Counted from the first letter of the stretch, positions 1-10,395 are shown. The stretch: DNA of 64,000 bases from Plectrocnemia conspersa (GCA_009617715.1 VTFK01000477.1:62001-126000); one strand, 5' to 3'. The notes: generated by a model not told the origin, from the sequence alone. Made by a program: numbers and translations.

Positions 1-230
1 TTTTAATTTATCATCACAACATTTATTCAAGAAATTATGAAAATCTAGGTAAGTCTAATCTGTGATGATCGATCGAAATTATAATTATATAATAGTAACT
101 AATTCAAATCTCCAAGACAAAAGCAAAATTAAAGAAAACACTAAGGTTCATGTGGGATTCGAGCCTTGGTCTTTCAGCGATAGTTAGCAAAAGTCAGCCA
201 CTTAAATTGTGCTAGTAATTATTAAGGTTA
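1..230 (-). repeat. SINE-like repeat, family A, tRNA-related end on minus strand
   Basis: The stretch around 8-75 (ATCATCACAA ... AATCTAGGTAAG ... CTAATCTGTGATGAT) recurs inverted at 54543-54612 and in direct orientation at 35182-35235. On the minus strand, 120-225 reads as a degenerate tRNA-like head: GGCTCGAATCC is one base from the Pol III B-box consensus. A similar reversed head is at 52855-52915. Shared blocks plus a B box indicate a dispersed tRNA-derived SINE. The left end is cut by the window edge and I cannot define target duplications. Confidence 0.5.
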
Positions 231-1190
231 AAATAACTGTGCATTCTAGCAAAAAATATTTTCATTAGTAAAATACAACACTGCAATAACAAAAATGATT
301 TTCGCTTTAATTTATTTTAAAATTGTATATTTAGTTATTATTATCAGAAAATATTCTTTATATTTATTTACAGAAAATCGTAAAAATGATAAAATTGATT
401 TTAACAAAAAAATATTTATGCCAGAAAATAATTTTACATTACTATGTTTAAGCCACTAGTTATATAAAATATTATGTAAATATTAAGCTATGGAATATGA
501 AGATATTTGAAGGATATCTATTGTTTTAATTGACACGAACTAATATTTATATTAAAAGTACTTATATAAATTAATTTTATAGCAAAAAAATCTGTTCGAG
601 CTTCGAGTAATTATAAATACAGGTATTATTAATATAATTTTATCAAATTCAGCAACATGATATATTTTTAATTTATTCTTAATTACTTATTACCATGTCA
701 ATTGAATATCGTTTAAGACATATGTAATATGTACATTGCACGGTATTCATGCAAAAAATAAAATTTGTGCACACAGTGCAATAACAATTGATAAACGTTT
801 AACAAACTATTGTTCTATTTTGTTTGTATACCTGTGTTTGTACGTGTGTATGAATTTTTTAAACTATACAGAACAATCAAAACGTAAAATGAAATACAAT
901 CTAGAGGAATTGCAGTCAACAATTCACCTGAATTCTATGCATATCATGCATTTTAATGAGCGCATAATGAAACGCACAAGGCGGATAGATTGAAAAATCG
1001 TCCATTCTATGCATAACGCGATTCGACATCGAAATTACTTTATCAACAAACTAAACACACTATATTTTATATTATATCTACTCAAGCATAACTATAACAT
1101 AATCGCATCAACATCTGTCAACCCACTTTCCAACTTTTCCAACAACAATTTCACACAATTACGTAACAGCGTTAAAAGTTAGCAAAGTAT
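231..1190. other. AT-rich non-coding DNA
   Basis: No repeat match or convincing gene seen. An 85-codon frame at 736-993 (+) has a hydrophobic stretch near residues 28-45 but low-complexity AT-driven composition, no recognisable domain and no gene-like flanks, so I treat it as chance. Confidence 0.5.
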
Positions 1191-1194
1191 TTTT

Positions 1195-1765
1195 TTTCAT
1201 CTTTGTCTTCCGCCCCCAAAAAGAAATTATACCGTCAATATTTTAACTTTCCGATTCCCATCCACTCATCCACCACCCACACCCGTGGAATGGAGAATTT
1301 TTCGTCGAATTCCCAGCAGGCGCACCGAACGGAATCGCCTTCCACGTCAAAGTGTTTTTAAAGCGAAATAATTCGATATACGATCCGAAGACATTCCACA
1401 TTCAGCTCGGCTACGAAGGTGCACGTTCGTCATCCCCACCGCACCTTCAAAACCCTTGGACACCCAGAAGTATTTTTATTATCATACTATATTAAATATA
1501 GCATAAATTTGAAATAAATGAGTCATCATATACACATAAACAAATTAGTGCCACATATTGCCTTTTAACTTATACTATTGCAATAAAACGTACATACAAT
1601 AAATAAATATAAAACCGAAGAATGGATGCTCTACTATTACTCTCGGTTCCGATGAATAATTTCTATATTCGATCCCAACTCAGACACTCTCGAGTGCACG
1701 TACGTCATCCCCATGGCACATTCAAAACCCATGGCCAGCCAGAACCAGCTCTCGTTCTTCTTTAG
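1195..1765. promoter_or_regulatory. Mixed-composition island containing a 52-bp direct duplication
   Basis: GC content rises relative to the flanks and no long frame is present. Positions 1419-1470 and 1694-1745 are imperfect copies of one another (both contain GTGCACGT, CGTCATCCCCA, TTCAAAACCC and CCAGAA), offset by 275 bp. Between the copies the sequence returns to AT-rich. A duplicated enhancer-like block or a fragment of an unrecognised repeat are both possible. The regulatory label is inference. Confidence 0.3.
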
Positions 1766-1839
1766 TTTATTTATTTTTTTATTCTGAGCTCCACACATTA
1801 AATCTCAATGGAAAATATATAGGTCTGCCTTGGAGAGCA

Positions 1840-2005
1840 AGGGGTGTGACCGTTTGACAGGTCACTCGTTCAACGCGGAGACACGCAGTTGTAACGAAAG
1901 TGCGAAAACTCTTGCCAAAATTCAGCTGTCAACAAGACGTTCCGGAGCGAGCGTGAATTATGCGCCGGAGGAAATGAGAAAAAAGTGTGCTCAAAAGAGG
2001 TAACC
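1840..2005 (+). promoter_or_regulatory. Candidate promoter or 5'-exon island
   Basis: The block contains TTTGACAG and, 60-70 bp later, the inverted CTGTCAA, within CpG-bearing sequence. It ends with a short ATG frame at about 1974 running into AAAAGAG|GTAACC, which resembles a 5' splice donor. No downstream exon can be tied to it, so a first exon is only a possibility. Confidence 0.22.
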
Positions 2006-2925
2006 CTCTAAAAGTCGTGCTTTTAATTTATGGATAATTATATTTTGAAAAATGAATGAGGGTCAAATTATTTAAAAAAATATTTATTCTAAACTATATT
2101 TTGTATGTACAATGTACATATATTAAGAATTTAATATTTTTTAATTTTATAGTTAGTATAATTTTCTTAATTTCGTCTCGAATTTATAAACGAAGTACAA
2201 AGCATTTGATACGTATTTTTTAATAATTTCAAAATAATTTTAATAAAATAAAATATTTTTTTATTATTATTTGTTACATTATAAGATATTTTTATTATAA
2301 ATTAAAGCGGCGTTAGTTCAACTTCAGTTGCAAAACACTATTTCAGTTTGATCTAAGTCCTAATTGTTATTACTAAATTTAATATGTACAGAAACTGGTT
2401 ATACATATTGTAAAATGCTAATCCTTCAATATCTCTAAATAAAGAAAAATAAGTCTTAGGCCACTTTCAAATACAACAGCTCATATACAAAATACATGGA
2501 AAATTTCAAATAGAATACACTTTTTGTGGGCGCATTGGTGATATTTAGGCACTTTTTACTGGACTAATGCGTATATAATTATGGTTAAAGTCCTTTTAAT
2601 GGTACAACTATTTTATTGATTGACAATTTTATTTATACGGATACCAAAAAACTATATTTTTATATGAAGGCAGGGATACTTTTTAAGTTTAATTTGTATA
2701 CACAACAAAAACATTTTTTATGTTATTTTCCTTCTGTAAATTATAAGGCGATTTTCTAACGAAATTTTAGATTAAATTAAAATTCTATAGATTCCATGAT
2801 GAAGTATACAATGCAAGCTTTAATATCTTCAATTAAAATTATATTTTTATATATAAGGCAATGCTTTTGAGCATAAAACAAATACACATACAATATTAGT
2901 GATCAAATATTAGTTTTATTTCATA
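2006..2925. other. AT-rich non-coding DNA
   Basis: Continuous AT-rich sequence. No frame, RNA gene or repeat boundary could be supported. Confidence 0.5.
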
Positions 2926-2963
2926 ATATAATATTATTATGTATTCATTCTATTATATATATA
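2926..2963 (+). repeat. Fragment of repeat family C (right-end segment)
   Basis: A stretch of about 30 bp around ATTATTATGTATTCATTC is identical to the one at 7584-7615, where it forms the right end of repeat family C after a TA microsatellite. Here it abuts the strong hairpin at 2964-3005. Confidence 0.45.
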
Positions 2964-3005
2964 CTAGCTGTCGGTACCTCACTATCGTGAGGTACCGAAA
3001 GCTAG
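2964..3005. repeat. Near-perfect inverted repeat, 19-bp stem with 4-nt loop
   Basis: CTAGCTGTCGGTACCTCAC (2964-2982), loop TATC, then GTGAGGTACCGAAAGCTAG (2987-3005). The arms are complementary at 18 of 19 positions. The stem is GC-containing in an AT-rich setting and lies beside a mobile-repeat fragment, so a transposon terminus is plausible. A Helitron end was considered, but no CTRR follows the stem. Confidence 0.6.
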
Positions 3006-4320
3006 CGAGTGTGCGTATACCGGACCCTCAACTTTTTGGGTTTTAAATATAATTTTTGCTTCGTTCTGATTTTTTTAAATATTTAAAAAAAATGAATGGT
3101 TCAAATTGGACATTATTATTTAGGATTTTCAATAATAGACAAAATGGTTTAATCTATAAAAAACTACTTTCATTTTCAATTCATTTGAAAATAGGTTTAA
3201 AACTTGACTAAATATTTCAAGAAGAAAACATTTTATATTATTTATTAGATTTGAAACGTTAAATTTTATCGTTATATTTGAAACTTAGATATTTAATGAT
3301 AAATCTAAATATTGCATATCATTTATAAATAGGTTTAGAACTTGGCTAGATAATAATAAATTAAAAATTGTACAGTGAAATCTCAATACAGCGAAGCTTA
3401 CGGAACCAATAAATAAATTGCATATAACACAATTTTATCATAAATTTAAATCTTAGCAATAAGAACTTTTTTTTAGTTACACCATAAGTTGATTTATAAT
3501 TTAAAAAAGTTGTTTATATGTTTTATGTGTAAATATAAAAGCCAATTAGAAAGAAATAATAAACTGAAAATATCAAGCATTTAATCTGTTACTTTAGACC
3601 AAAAGTGCGCTTTAAAAATAATAATAATTTTGAGACATTTGTCAATTTTTATTAAAAAATATTTATATTTATATATTTTTTAAAGTAAATGATTTATCTG
3701 CGCAGCATTATTAATTTTAATAATTAATAAGTGCAAAAAATTTTCACATTATTTAAAATTAATAATAAACTAAACATATTTAAAATCTATAATAAATTAA
3801 GAATATTTAAAATCCATAATAAAATAAAAAATATTTTCAAGGTTGAAAAAAATATTTTGAATAAATCTTGAAAATTTATTCTAAAACTTTATAATTTAAA
3901 AAATATTTAAATAAGTTGAAAAAATTAAATTAGTTATAAAATATTTTACAATTTTGTGTAGTTTCCTTTCAAAGGGGTCAGTAAGAGAGATTCTTGCAAC
4001 ACTATGTGTTTAGTAGTTGGTTGGTAATGAATAGTACTTATTTTGAAATTTTCCCTTTTTTTTTTTTTAAAATGTTTTTTCAAGCGAAATTTTAAAAATT
4101 CTCCAAAAACTATTAATTTAAATTGCCAACGTTCGCCAAAATTTAAGTACATATTTTTTTTGTTAAGAGAAGCTAATAAAAATCAACATTATTTATATTA
4201 TATTTTAAATACCGTATAAACTTAAAATATTTAAAAAAATATTTTTTTTGGAATTTGATGATTTTTAAACATATATTGATAAGTGTTTTACAATTTAAAT
4301 CGTTAAAATCAATTTCGTAG
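3006..4320. other. AT-rich DNA with a Tigger/pogo-like terminal fragment near 3375
   Basis: Mostly low-complexity A/T. At 3374-3430 the sequence CAGTGAAATCTCAATACAGC and following bases resemble terminal inverted repeats of pogo/Tigger elements, which characteristically begin CAGTG and insert at TA. No matching second end was found. The 68-codon minus frame at 3946-4152 looks spurious. Confidence 0.35.
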
Positions 4321-4324
4321 TTCG

Positions 4325-4445
4325 TTCTTAAGCGCGGTGATATCCCGATCATGTATCGGGATATCCCCTCAGTTGCTTACATTTGACAGTTCTGTCATCA
4401 GTCAAGCGCGCGCCGGGATACAGCTTAGTGCGATTCAATAAACAG
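4325..4445 (+). promoter_or_regulatory. Promoter-like GC island with two palindromes
   Basis: GATATCCCGAT-CATGT-ATCGGGATATC (4339-4365) is an 11-bp perfect inverted repeat. GACAG-TT-CTGTC follows at 4385-4396, then TCAGTC (an arthropod initiator-like motif, about 4398) and a CpG-rich GCGCGCGCC run. It lies directly upstream of the decayed coding region at 4.5-5.25 kb, so a dead promoter is reasonable. Function is inference. Confidence 0.3.
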
Positions 4446-4515
4446 TAAAATATGTTAATTAAACAAAGCATTTTTCATACAAAGTGTCAATTGAAGATGA
4501 TTTAAAGTGTATAAC

Positions 4516-5247
4516 ATAATTACAACTATAAATTATGAGTGTGCCAGTAAGTGTTTGGTTATATGAATAATATGTCACGGTTATTCTAACAAAATTACCA
4601 TTGACTTTCCAGGATCTAATATTAAAAGACAAACAGCGGTGATTGGACAATTAAAGGTATACATACCAAAGTTAATTAAACAAAGTAACATTTTACCCAC
4701 TATATATTATCGTTTACAGTTAATTTTCAGAAGCAATGATAGATCTAATAACATTTACGTATGGCAAACAATTAATATATGACATATTGCGACTATTTTG
4801 AAGAAGATGAAGATATGTCAATCTATGTGTTTAATCCTCTACAGTATCTTCCGTCAATTTTGTTCTTAGCTTGTCGTTTAAATTTAATTATATTAGTAGT
4901 AATAATGTGTTCAATGCTTAACTCTTGATAAAGGTGTTTTTAATTATTTTTCAGAAGCAATGAGGGAGCAATTTGATGACTTATATGGCCACAACGTAGA
5001 ATTGGTATATATAAACAAAGAGTGAATCTTCTCATGTTGAAGTCACTGTCAGCAAGTATTATCTTTTTATAAAGAACATACTACATAAGTTTGATGTAAC
5101 TGAATATCTTGAATTTGGCTATTCCGAAAGAGGAATGAAGGCACAGAACAAAAATTGAACATATTTTGCCACATCGGAATTGAAAATAACCTACTCTTAG
5201 ATATTTTGGCTATCGATTATTCCAGGTTTGCGATCACATATATATAA
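4516..5247 (+). pseudogene. Decayed unrecognised coding region, frames broken
   Basis: Successive segments have protein-like composition in shifting frames. 4779-4928 encodes 49 residues (starts MTYCDYFEEDEDM). 4960-5022 reads AMREQFDDLYGHNVEL-like from its preceding codon. One base later, 5024-5155 is open for 44 codons (includes VEVTVSKYYLFIKN and EYLEFGYSERGMK). 5167-5244 is open for 26 codons (includes GIENNLLLDILAIDYSRF). Two copies of TTTTCAGAAGCAATGA (near 4727 and 4949) look like splice acceptors, and 4534-4552 contains a donor-like CCAGTAAGTG. I see either an old spliced gene or a degraded transposon gene. I do not recognise the family. The frameshifts and stops mean no intact product. 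Confidence 0.4.
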
Positions 5248-5476
5248 TCATTGTAAATTGTCGTTTATTAGATAACATCCAAGGAACTACACATTTATAA
5301 GCTGTCCGTTGGTTGATATATATAGCCGACAGCGCCGATTTGATCGACATTAACTTTCAATCCTCATACATACCAAGGATATATTACACGTTCACGTTTA
5401 AAATTGTGCATTAAATCGGAATCAATGATAATGTTTATGTAATATAAAAGGAGAAATAAAAGGAGAAATTCACTTT

Positions 5477-5574
5477 TGGGCCCCGGACCCGGCGACGGGA
5501 ATTCAAAATTTGAATATTTCATAACGAAGATTGTTTTATGATTGTTTATCTAATTTAATCAATGTATTATTCTA
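5477..5574 (+). repeat. Repeat family C, left segment (interrupted by LINE)
   Basis: From CACTTTT (5472-5478) through the CGACGGGAATTCAAAATTTG block to about 5574, this matches 31285-31386 closely. The match stops abruptly at TATTATTCTA and LINE sequence begins, marking the insertion boundary. Confidence 0.65.
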
Positions 5575-6089
5575 CGACAGTCGACACCCTTCCCGGCAAG
5601 CATGTGGTAGGAGTACTTCTGGATATATCGGGAGCTTTTGATCACGCCTGGTGGCCCGGAATAATCGACAAGCTGAGGAAGCGAGGAGTCCCTTCCGACC
5701 TCACCAAAACTATCTCGTCTTACTTTAAGGATAGACGAGTGGTGATCGACGCAGGCGGAAGCCTAGTCTGGAAGACCCTAGAAAGGATGCCCGAAGGCTC
5801 GGTCCTCGGACCGATGCTGTGGAATGTCCAGTTCGACGACGTCCTGGAGACCCCTCTGCCTCACCACTGCGACCTCATTGCGTACGCCGACGATCTGTTG
5901 CTCTTAGTGAGCGCCGATAGCCGAACCGGCCTAGAAATTAAGACCGAGACAGCACTGTCTTATGCTCGCCTGGGGCAAAGGAGAATAAACTCTCTTTTGC
6001 CCCCCAAGATTACAAGCTGTGCTGCTGAGAGGATCCTTGGACCCAAAGAGACCCCCCCCCCAAATATGCATGAACGGACACAAAATTAA
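5562..6089 (+). pseudogene. Reverse transcriptase fragment of R1-like LINE ORF2
   Basis: This 175-codon stretch is the fingers/palm part of a non-LTR reverse transcriptase with motifs A, B and C in order. The first few codons (about 5562-5574) are host repeat C sequence, so the ATG is fortuitous. The 5' half of ORF2, including the endonuclease, is missing. After about residue 137 the reading departs from RT-like sequence, consistent with a frameshift. A poly-C run sits at 6052-6061. Confidence 0.85.
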
Positions 6090-7442
6090 ATTCGAACTAA
6101 AAAAGCCCGCTATCTGGGGATGATAATATCCAGGAACTTTGACCCATGCGTTCATTGAGAATGGCAGGAAAAAACAGAAATGCAATGTGCAGGCTGCATC
6201 GCCTAGGCGGAAAAACTGGGGCCTTAAAGGGCGAAGGTGATAATGTACAAAGCCATTTTCGTCTCGATAATCACGTACGCGGCAAGTTGGGCCGAAAGAT
6301 CTTCCGCGGACTACCGAACACCATCCTTTGAGAACTCAGACGTCGCCGCTGAGGCTCCTCACGTCGTTACAATACAGCTCCGATTTCGGCAATGTGCGTG
6401 ATGGCCGGTGTCGAACCCATCGATTTAACTGCCCAGATGAGAGCCGCGGTCCACCACCTCGGAAGAGGCCGCTCGGCCTCAATAGCGGGCAAGAGGCTCT
6501 TCCCTCCAGTGGGAGAGCCCAGCCCAAGTGCTGCTCTGATGACTATCCGGCGCGTCACTCGCGCTGCGGTGCTAGAAGAGTGGCAAAAACGCTGGAACGA
6601 GTCCGCAACGGGACTACTGACCAAAAAGTTCCTCCCCCTGATCTCAGGGAGACTCGAGCTCAGGTGGTTCCGTTGTGGATTCCACACCTCACAGTTCATG
6701 ACCGGCCACGGAGCTTTCCGGGCCTATCATGAACGTTTTTGTTTAAGAGACCGCTCCGACTGCCCCTGCGGCCACGAACTACAGACGTCCGAACACATAC
6801 TATGGGACTGCCCAATGATGGACGAGGAGAGAGCAGTCCTACACTCCAACCTCGAAATCGAGGGCGATGGCCCTCCACAACACAGACATCTCGTGGCCAC
6901 GAAGGGAAATCTTCTGGCGTTCGAGAGATACTGCGCCGCATATGGCGCCCGCACAGACGTCCGTCCTCAATAGGACCACCTATTAGCCCCTTAAGGGCCA
7001 CCCGCGAGCTCTCTTCTCTCATCGGAGTGAGCTAGGCAGCAGGAAAAAAAAAATAAGAAAGAGGAAATAAATAAAACAAGCACAAAGGATGAGTTGATGA
7101 AATAAATATTTTTCTTTCCAGGATGCGTAAAATCATTTCTCTCCCGTAGAGACCCCAGGTACGCGGAGCGCGACTGCCCGCATACCTTCCCTCCCCCCAC
7201 ATCCCCTATCCAACCTCCGTCTCCAAAAGATAGTGATGCCGGAGACCATCAGTAGATAAATCGCGACGGTCTACCCGTCCAGGTCGTTCACGTGACGACC
7301 TAGGAAGGAGGCCTGGTCTAGCGCCTGTATGCGCAGTATGCAGGCGCGAAAGCCAGGCTAGGTACATCCGGTCGCTCATGGGCCGAAACTCCTGAGCCTG
7401 ATGCGACCGTGGAAGGAGGGCGTGGGCCCATGGACCTTCCAC
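5575..7442 (+). mobile_element. 5'-truncated, degenerate R1-clade non-LTR retrotransposon
   Basis: Only the reverse-transcriptase palm onward survives. The first frame (5562-6089) carries RT motif A (LDISGAFD, residues 20-27), a motif B variant (PEGSVLGP, 77-84; the usual second residue is Gln) and the catalytic YADD (108-111). Around 5970-6380 the frame shifts at least twice; a YKAIFVSIITYAASWAERS-like RT/thumb segment lies in another frame near 6250-6310. The C-terminal part (6392-6973) has the C-x-C-x8-H-x4-C motif (residues 124-140) typical of R1-type ORF2. A GC-rich 3' UTR follows, with an A-rich run near 7043. RT composition and the C-terminal motif support the R1 clade; target specificity cannot be judged. 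It cannot be active as it stands. Confidence 0.85.
6392..6973 (+). pseudogene. C-terminal fragment of R1-like LINE ORF2 with CCHC motif
   Basis: This 193-codon open frame lies in a different frame from the RT fragment upstream. Residues 124-140 give C-P-C-G...H-x4-C, the zinc-knuckle-like motif that follows the RT in R1/LOA-type elements. EEWQKRWNESATG (about 62-74) matches the usual W-rich pre-motif region of these ORFs in style. The stop at 6971 is followed by a 3' UTR, so the natural C-terminus is probably retained. Opposite-strand frames here are shadows. Confidence 0.8.
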
Positions 7443-7546
7443 ACCGTTCATACAAAGCGATACGATTTACAGAGTAGACGATTGAACGGAGAATGTTTCA
7501 TTTAAAGTTGTGCGCGTCCGGAAGCGGCTTAGAACAATTATATATA

Positions 7547-7591
<45 letters not shown>

Positions 7592-7625
7592 TTATGTATT
7601 CATTCTATTATATATGTATATGAAT
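7443..7625 (+). repeat. Repeat family C, right segment, with TA microsatellite
   Basis: ACAAAGCGATACGATTTACAG (7452-7472) and GCGTCCGGAAG...ATTATATATAAGA match 31745-31835. A pure TA run at 7549-7584 follows, then the AATATTATTATGTATTCATT segment also found at 2926-2960. Together with 5477-5574 this brackets the LINE. Confidence 0.6.
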
Positions 7626-7829
7626 TAAAATTAAAAAAAAATCCATTTACCGACCCGGTTGGTGCTCGCGAAAAAAGGGCATAAAAAAAGCGATATTAAA
7701 AATAAAATTATATAGCCGTTTTTAATATATTCAGTACATTTAGGCTAATTTACGCGTTGACGCTTATATATTACATATACTAAGCACGAAATTAATTATG
7801 AAATTAATTTAATGCGCCGCAATTTGCGA
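7626..7829. other. AT-rich sequence
   Basis: Nothing gene-like is visible. A short GC-containing stretch at 7650-7680 (GACCCGGTTGGTGCTCGCG) may be the tail of repeat C. Confidence 0.4.
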
Positions 7830-7925
7830 ACGTATCAAATTATACGGGCTGAATGAAACGACCCTTTCGCGAGTGAAAAAAGCGCAACGTCCGTCGCGGG
7901 TCAAGGTCGCAATTAGGTCCTTAAA
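7830..7925. promoter_or_regulatory. CpG-containing island
   Basis: About 100 bp with many CpG dinucleotides (for example CCGTCGCGGGTCAAGGTCGC near 7891-7910) between AT-rich flanks. TCAAGGTCG at about 7902 resembles an extended nuclear-receptor half-site (TCAAGGTCA, FTZ-F1 type) with one mismatch. No frame seen. Regulatory role is inferred. Confidence 0.27.
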
Positions 7926-8438
7926 ATGTTGCTTTTTAATTTTAACGGTGAGTATTAGTTGTATAAAATGTATTTAAGTATATTTGATAGCAAACTTATT
8001 AAAAAATGTACATATATACAAATATCATCATAACATCAACATAACAGTTAAATAAAACATTTTTCTATTATCCCTTTTAATAATTTGTAAATATAGTTAT
8101 AATTAGTTGCAAACACAAAATTGTAACAATCAATGCCACGTCACGTAGACCCTAGCCGTCTGAGTATAAAACTAACTTATTTTAATTGCACCTAAATATT
8201 AAATCACATTATCATAAAGAAACAAACCTTTATAAAGACTACACATATAAACTTATTTTCTTAGCTTATTTATCCTCAACTTAAAGTATAGTTTAAAAAA
8301 TATTTAAGTCGTCACGTATGATATAATACTTTTAATATTTATCTGGATAAAATTAATAGCAGTGAAAATATGTTTATTTAAAAAAAAAATATTCCCGAAC
8401 AACACAAATTGATTTTTGTAAGAACAAAATCTTAATAA
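7926..8438. other. AT-rich non-coding DNA
   Basis: No coding, RNA or repeat feature could be supported. Confidence 0.5.
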
Positions 8439-8439
8439 T

Positions 8440-8735
8440 GTGTTTTGTTCCGATCGAGTTCCGGAAAAGTTCAATAGGTGTATGTGTATCTCACGCCGGA
8501 AAATGCGAAAGCTCCGAACACCAAAATCCGTACTAATGGTGCATGGAATTGAAATACAAAAAAAATCCATTTGTGCCCGCCGCCTTTTGGCGTCGCTGGT
8601 ATTCTCCGCTTGGAAAATTCGATCATCGAATTCTTCCAAATTACCAAACACACTCGACGGAACGAGATTTATGAGTTTAAGAGGGCAAACGTCCGCGAGA
8701 AGCGATTTGTCAGAACCCAGTGTTGAATGTTGAAA
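8440..8735. promoter_or_regulatory. Mixed-composition island
   Basis: Higher GC than the flanks, with CGCCGG, CCGCCGCC and TGGCGTCGC stretches. Open frames of 97 (+) and 115 (-) codons cross it, but neither has recognisable motifs and they overlap each other. I regard the block as candidate conserved non-coding DNA rather than a gene. Confidence 0.27.
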
Positions 8736-9557
8736 TTATGACTTTGTAGGTGTTGAAAAAGAGATTTTATTAACAGTAAGAGGAATTACACTTAAAATAT
8801 AGATTGTGACTTTGTACAATATAAATTAAATATATGAGCCTTCGAGATTTTAATGTGTTTGTTATATGTACAATACATATGTTAATCGAATGCTTATGTA
8901 GTATAATAATTTAGAGCAATATTTTTAATATGTAAGATATGCATCTCCAGAGTAGATTGATGAATGACAGATGAAATTATAAGTAAAATTTAAGTTTACA
9001 AAAAAACAAAATTTTAAATCATTTAAATATTAAATACTATATTAGACCTCAACGACAGTTCCTAAACTTTTTTGATTTTCAGCGCCCTTGCTGAATCCAG
9101 GTTTTCAAAAGGCGCCCTATGTCAAAGTATAGCAAATGTACTTTGCGGAATAGTGAATATTTTGTATAATTAAAGGGCTAGGCAAAAATAGTAATAGCAT
9201 GTACCTATCTTAAGATACTTTTGAAAACAGGAAATTCCTAAGTAAGTTACTGGTTTGCACCACATTGTTTATTTGAAGAGTATTTGCTATCAGAAATGGA
9301 AGTTGAATATCCTGACTTGCTCTATCATATAGCAGTATGGCACGAAAAACTTTTATTGGGATTTTTAAAATTTAGAGGAGCAATTAAAAAGTTTCTATTA
9401 GTATTGAATACTAAATGACTTCGTAAAATAATATTTCTACAGATATCATGGGATATTTTAATAAATTTAACTTATAACTACAATAAAAACAGTGTTTATA
9501 AAAACATAAAACTAACAGTGCATTTGAAAATTTTGCTACTTGGCTCGCCAAACCTAA

Positions 9558-9598
9558 AACACGGAATTCCTCTTCCTCGGGCCTACAATTAAAGAAAT
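9558..9598 (+). repeat. 41-bp direct repeat, copy 1
   Basis: AACACGGAATTCCT through TTAAAGAAAT matches 9877-9917 at 40 of 41 bases (C/A difference at the 15th base). The copies are 319 bp apart and flanking sequence diverges sharply. Confidence 0.75.
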
Positions 9599-9876
9599 GT
9601 TAACGTCAAATTTAAAATACAGTTTTGTAATGATTGTAATTTTTTAATAATATGGTTACCGTGGTAAAATCAGTAAACGTCAAATTGTGGATCGCGTACT
9701 AATGAAATAAAATAAAAAATTTGTTTGGAATCACTAAATATATACATATTTAAAAAAAACGATACCGAGTATGATAAAATGCTAGTCAAATACTTTTTCT
9801 TAATAAAAAACAGCAAATTTGTGACATATACAATTTTTTTTTTTTACGCTACGCGGCGAAATTCGCACGACCGTTC

Positions 9877-9917
9877 AACACGGAATTCCTATTCCTCGGG
9901 CCTACAATTAAAGAAAT
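9877..9917 (+). repeat. 41-bp direct repeat, copy 2
   Basis: Partner of 9558-9598. Direct repeats of this length flanking about 280 bp could be remnants of element ends or a local duplication. The enclosed 280 bp is AT-rich with a poly-T run at 9834-9845. Confidence 0.75.
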
Positions 9918-10004
9918 ACTTTAAATAATTGTATTTTTTAGCACTTATAATATTATATATTTGACTAAGAGCACTTATGGAATCAACTAAAGTGGTGAAA
10001 TAAT

Positions 10005-10395
10005 TTTGGCCGTCCAGATCGGGCAAAATACCAAACAGTGGCGCGATCGTGAAGACGCCCATATTAAAATTGAATCGTTCTATCTCAGTTTGCGATAAAC
10101 CATCTCTATCTCTCTCTCGTCACGCGAGAGCGAAAGGGAAGTATCTCGCCGCTCGCGCTCGAAGCGTCTTCGGTATTACTTTCGGAAAGCGAGGGAATTT
10201 TTTTGAGGCGACGAAGTCGGCCGCCTCGACCAAAATTACCCCAGTTTACCTCCCGTTCGCGGTGACCTCGGAGAACTTTGAGAGATTTTTAGCGCGGGGA
10301 CAACCGAGCTCGACCGAAGTAAGCCCGAATTTTCACATTATATTTCCCGTCCTTGGCCAACTGTCGCCTACTTTCGGAGAGTGAAGTGGAAGCAT
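10005..10395. promoter_or_regulatory. CpG-rich island with CT/GA tracts
   Basis: Contains CTCTATCTCTCTCTCGTCACGCGAGAGCGAAAGGGA (here described, centre near 10105-10138), that is GAGA-type tracts, plus many CpGs. A 111-codon frame (10049-10384) exists but is rich in S/R/A without any domain. It probably reflects GC-rich composition. GAGA tracts are bound by GAGA factor in flies; whether that applies here is unknown. Confidence 0.32.

Larger units (their letters stand above)
8736..9990. other. AT-rich DNA
   Basis: The segment near 9055-9120 (CAGTTCCTAAACTTTTTTG then AGCGCCC) resembles a hAT-type end, but no partner end or target duplication was found. The rest is low-complexity AT sequence apart from the 41-bp direct repeats listed separately. 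Confidence 0.4.

Noticed and set aside
2964..3005. Helitron 3' terminus
   Set aside because: The hairpin is suitable but is followed by CGAG rather than CTRR, and no Helitron 5' TC end or Rep/Hel coding was found.
6328..7451. Multiple 60-134-codon frames overlapping the LINE on both strands
   Set aside because: They are out of frame with the RT and CCHC blocks and arise from GC-rich, stop-poor LINE sequence.
9055..9120. hAT-like end CAGTTCCTAAACTTTTTTG
   Set aside because: No inverse partner and no 8-bp duplication found nearby.
10049..10384. 111-codon plus frame as a gene
   Set aside because: Composition follows the CpG-rich island, with no domain, no splice context and no second exon.
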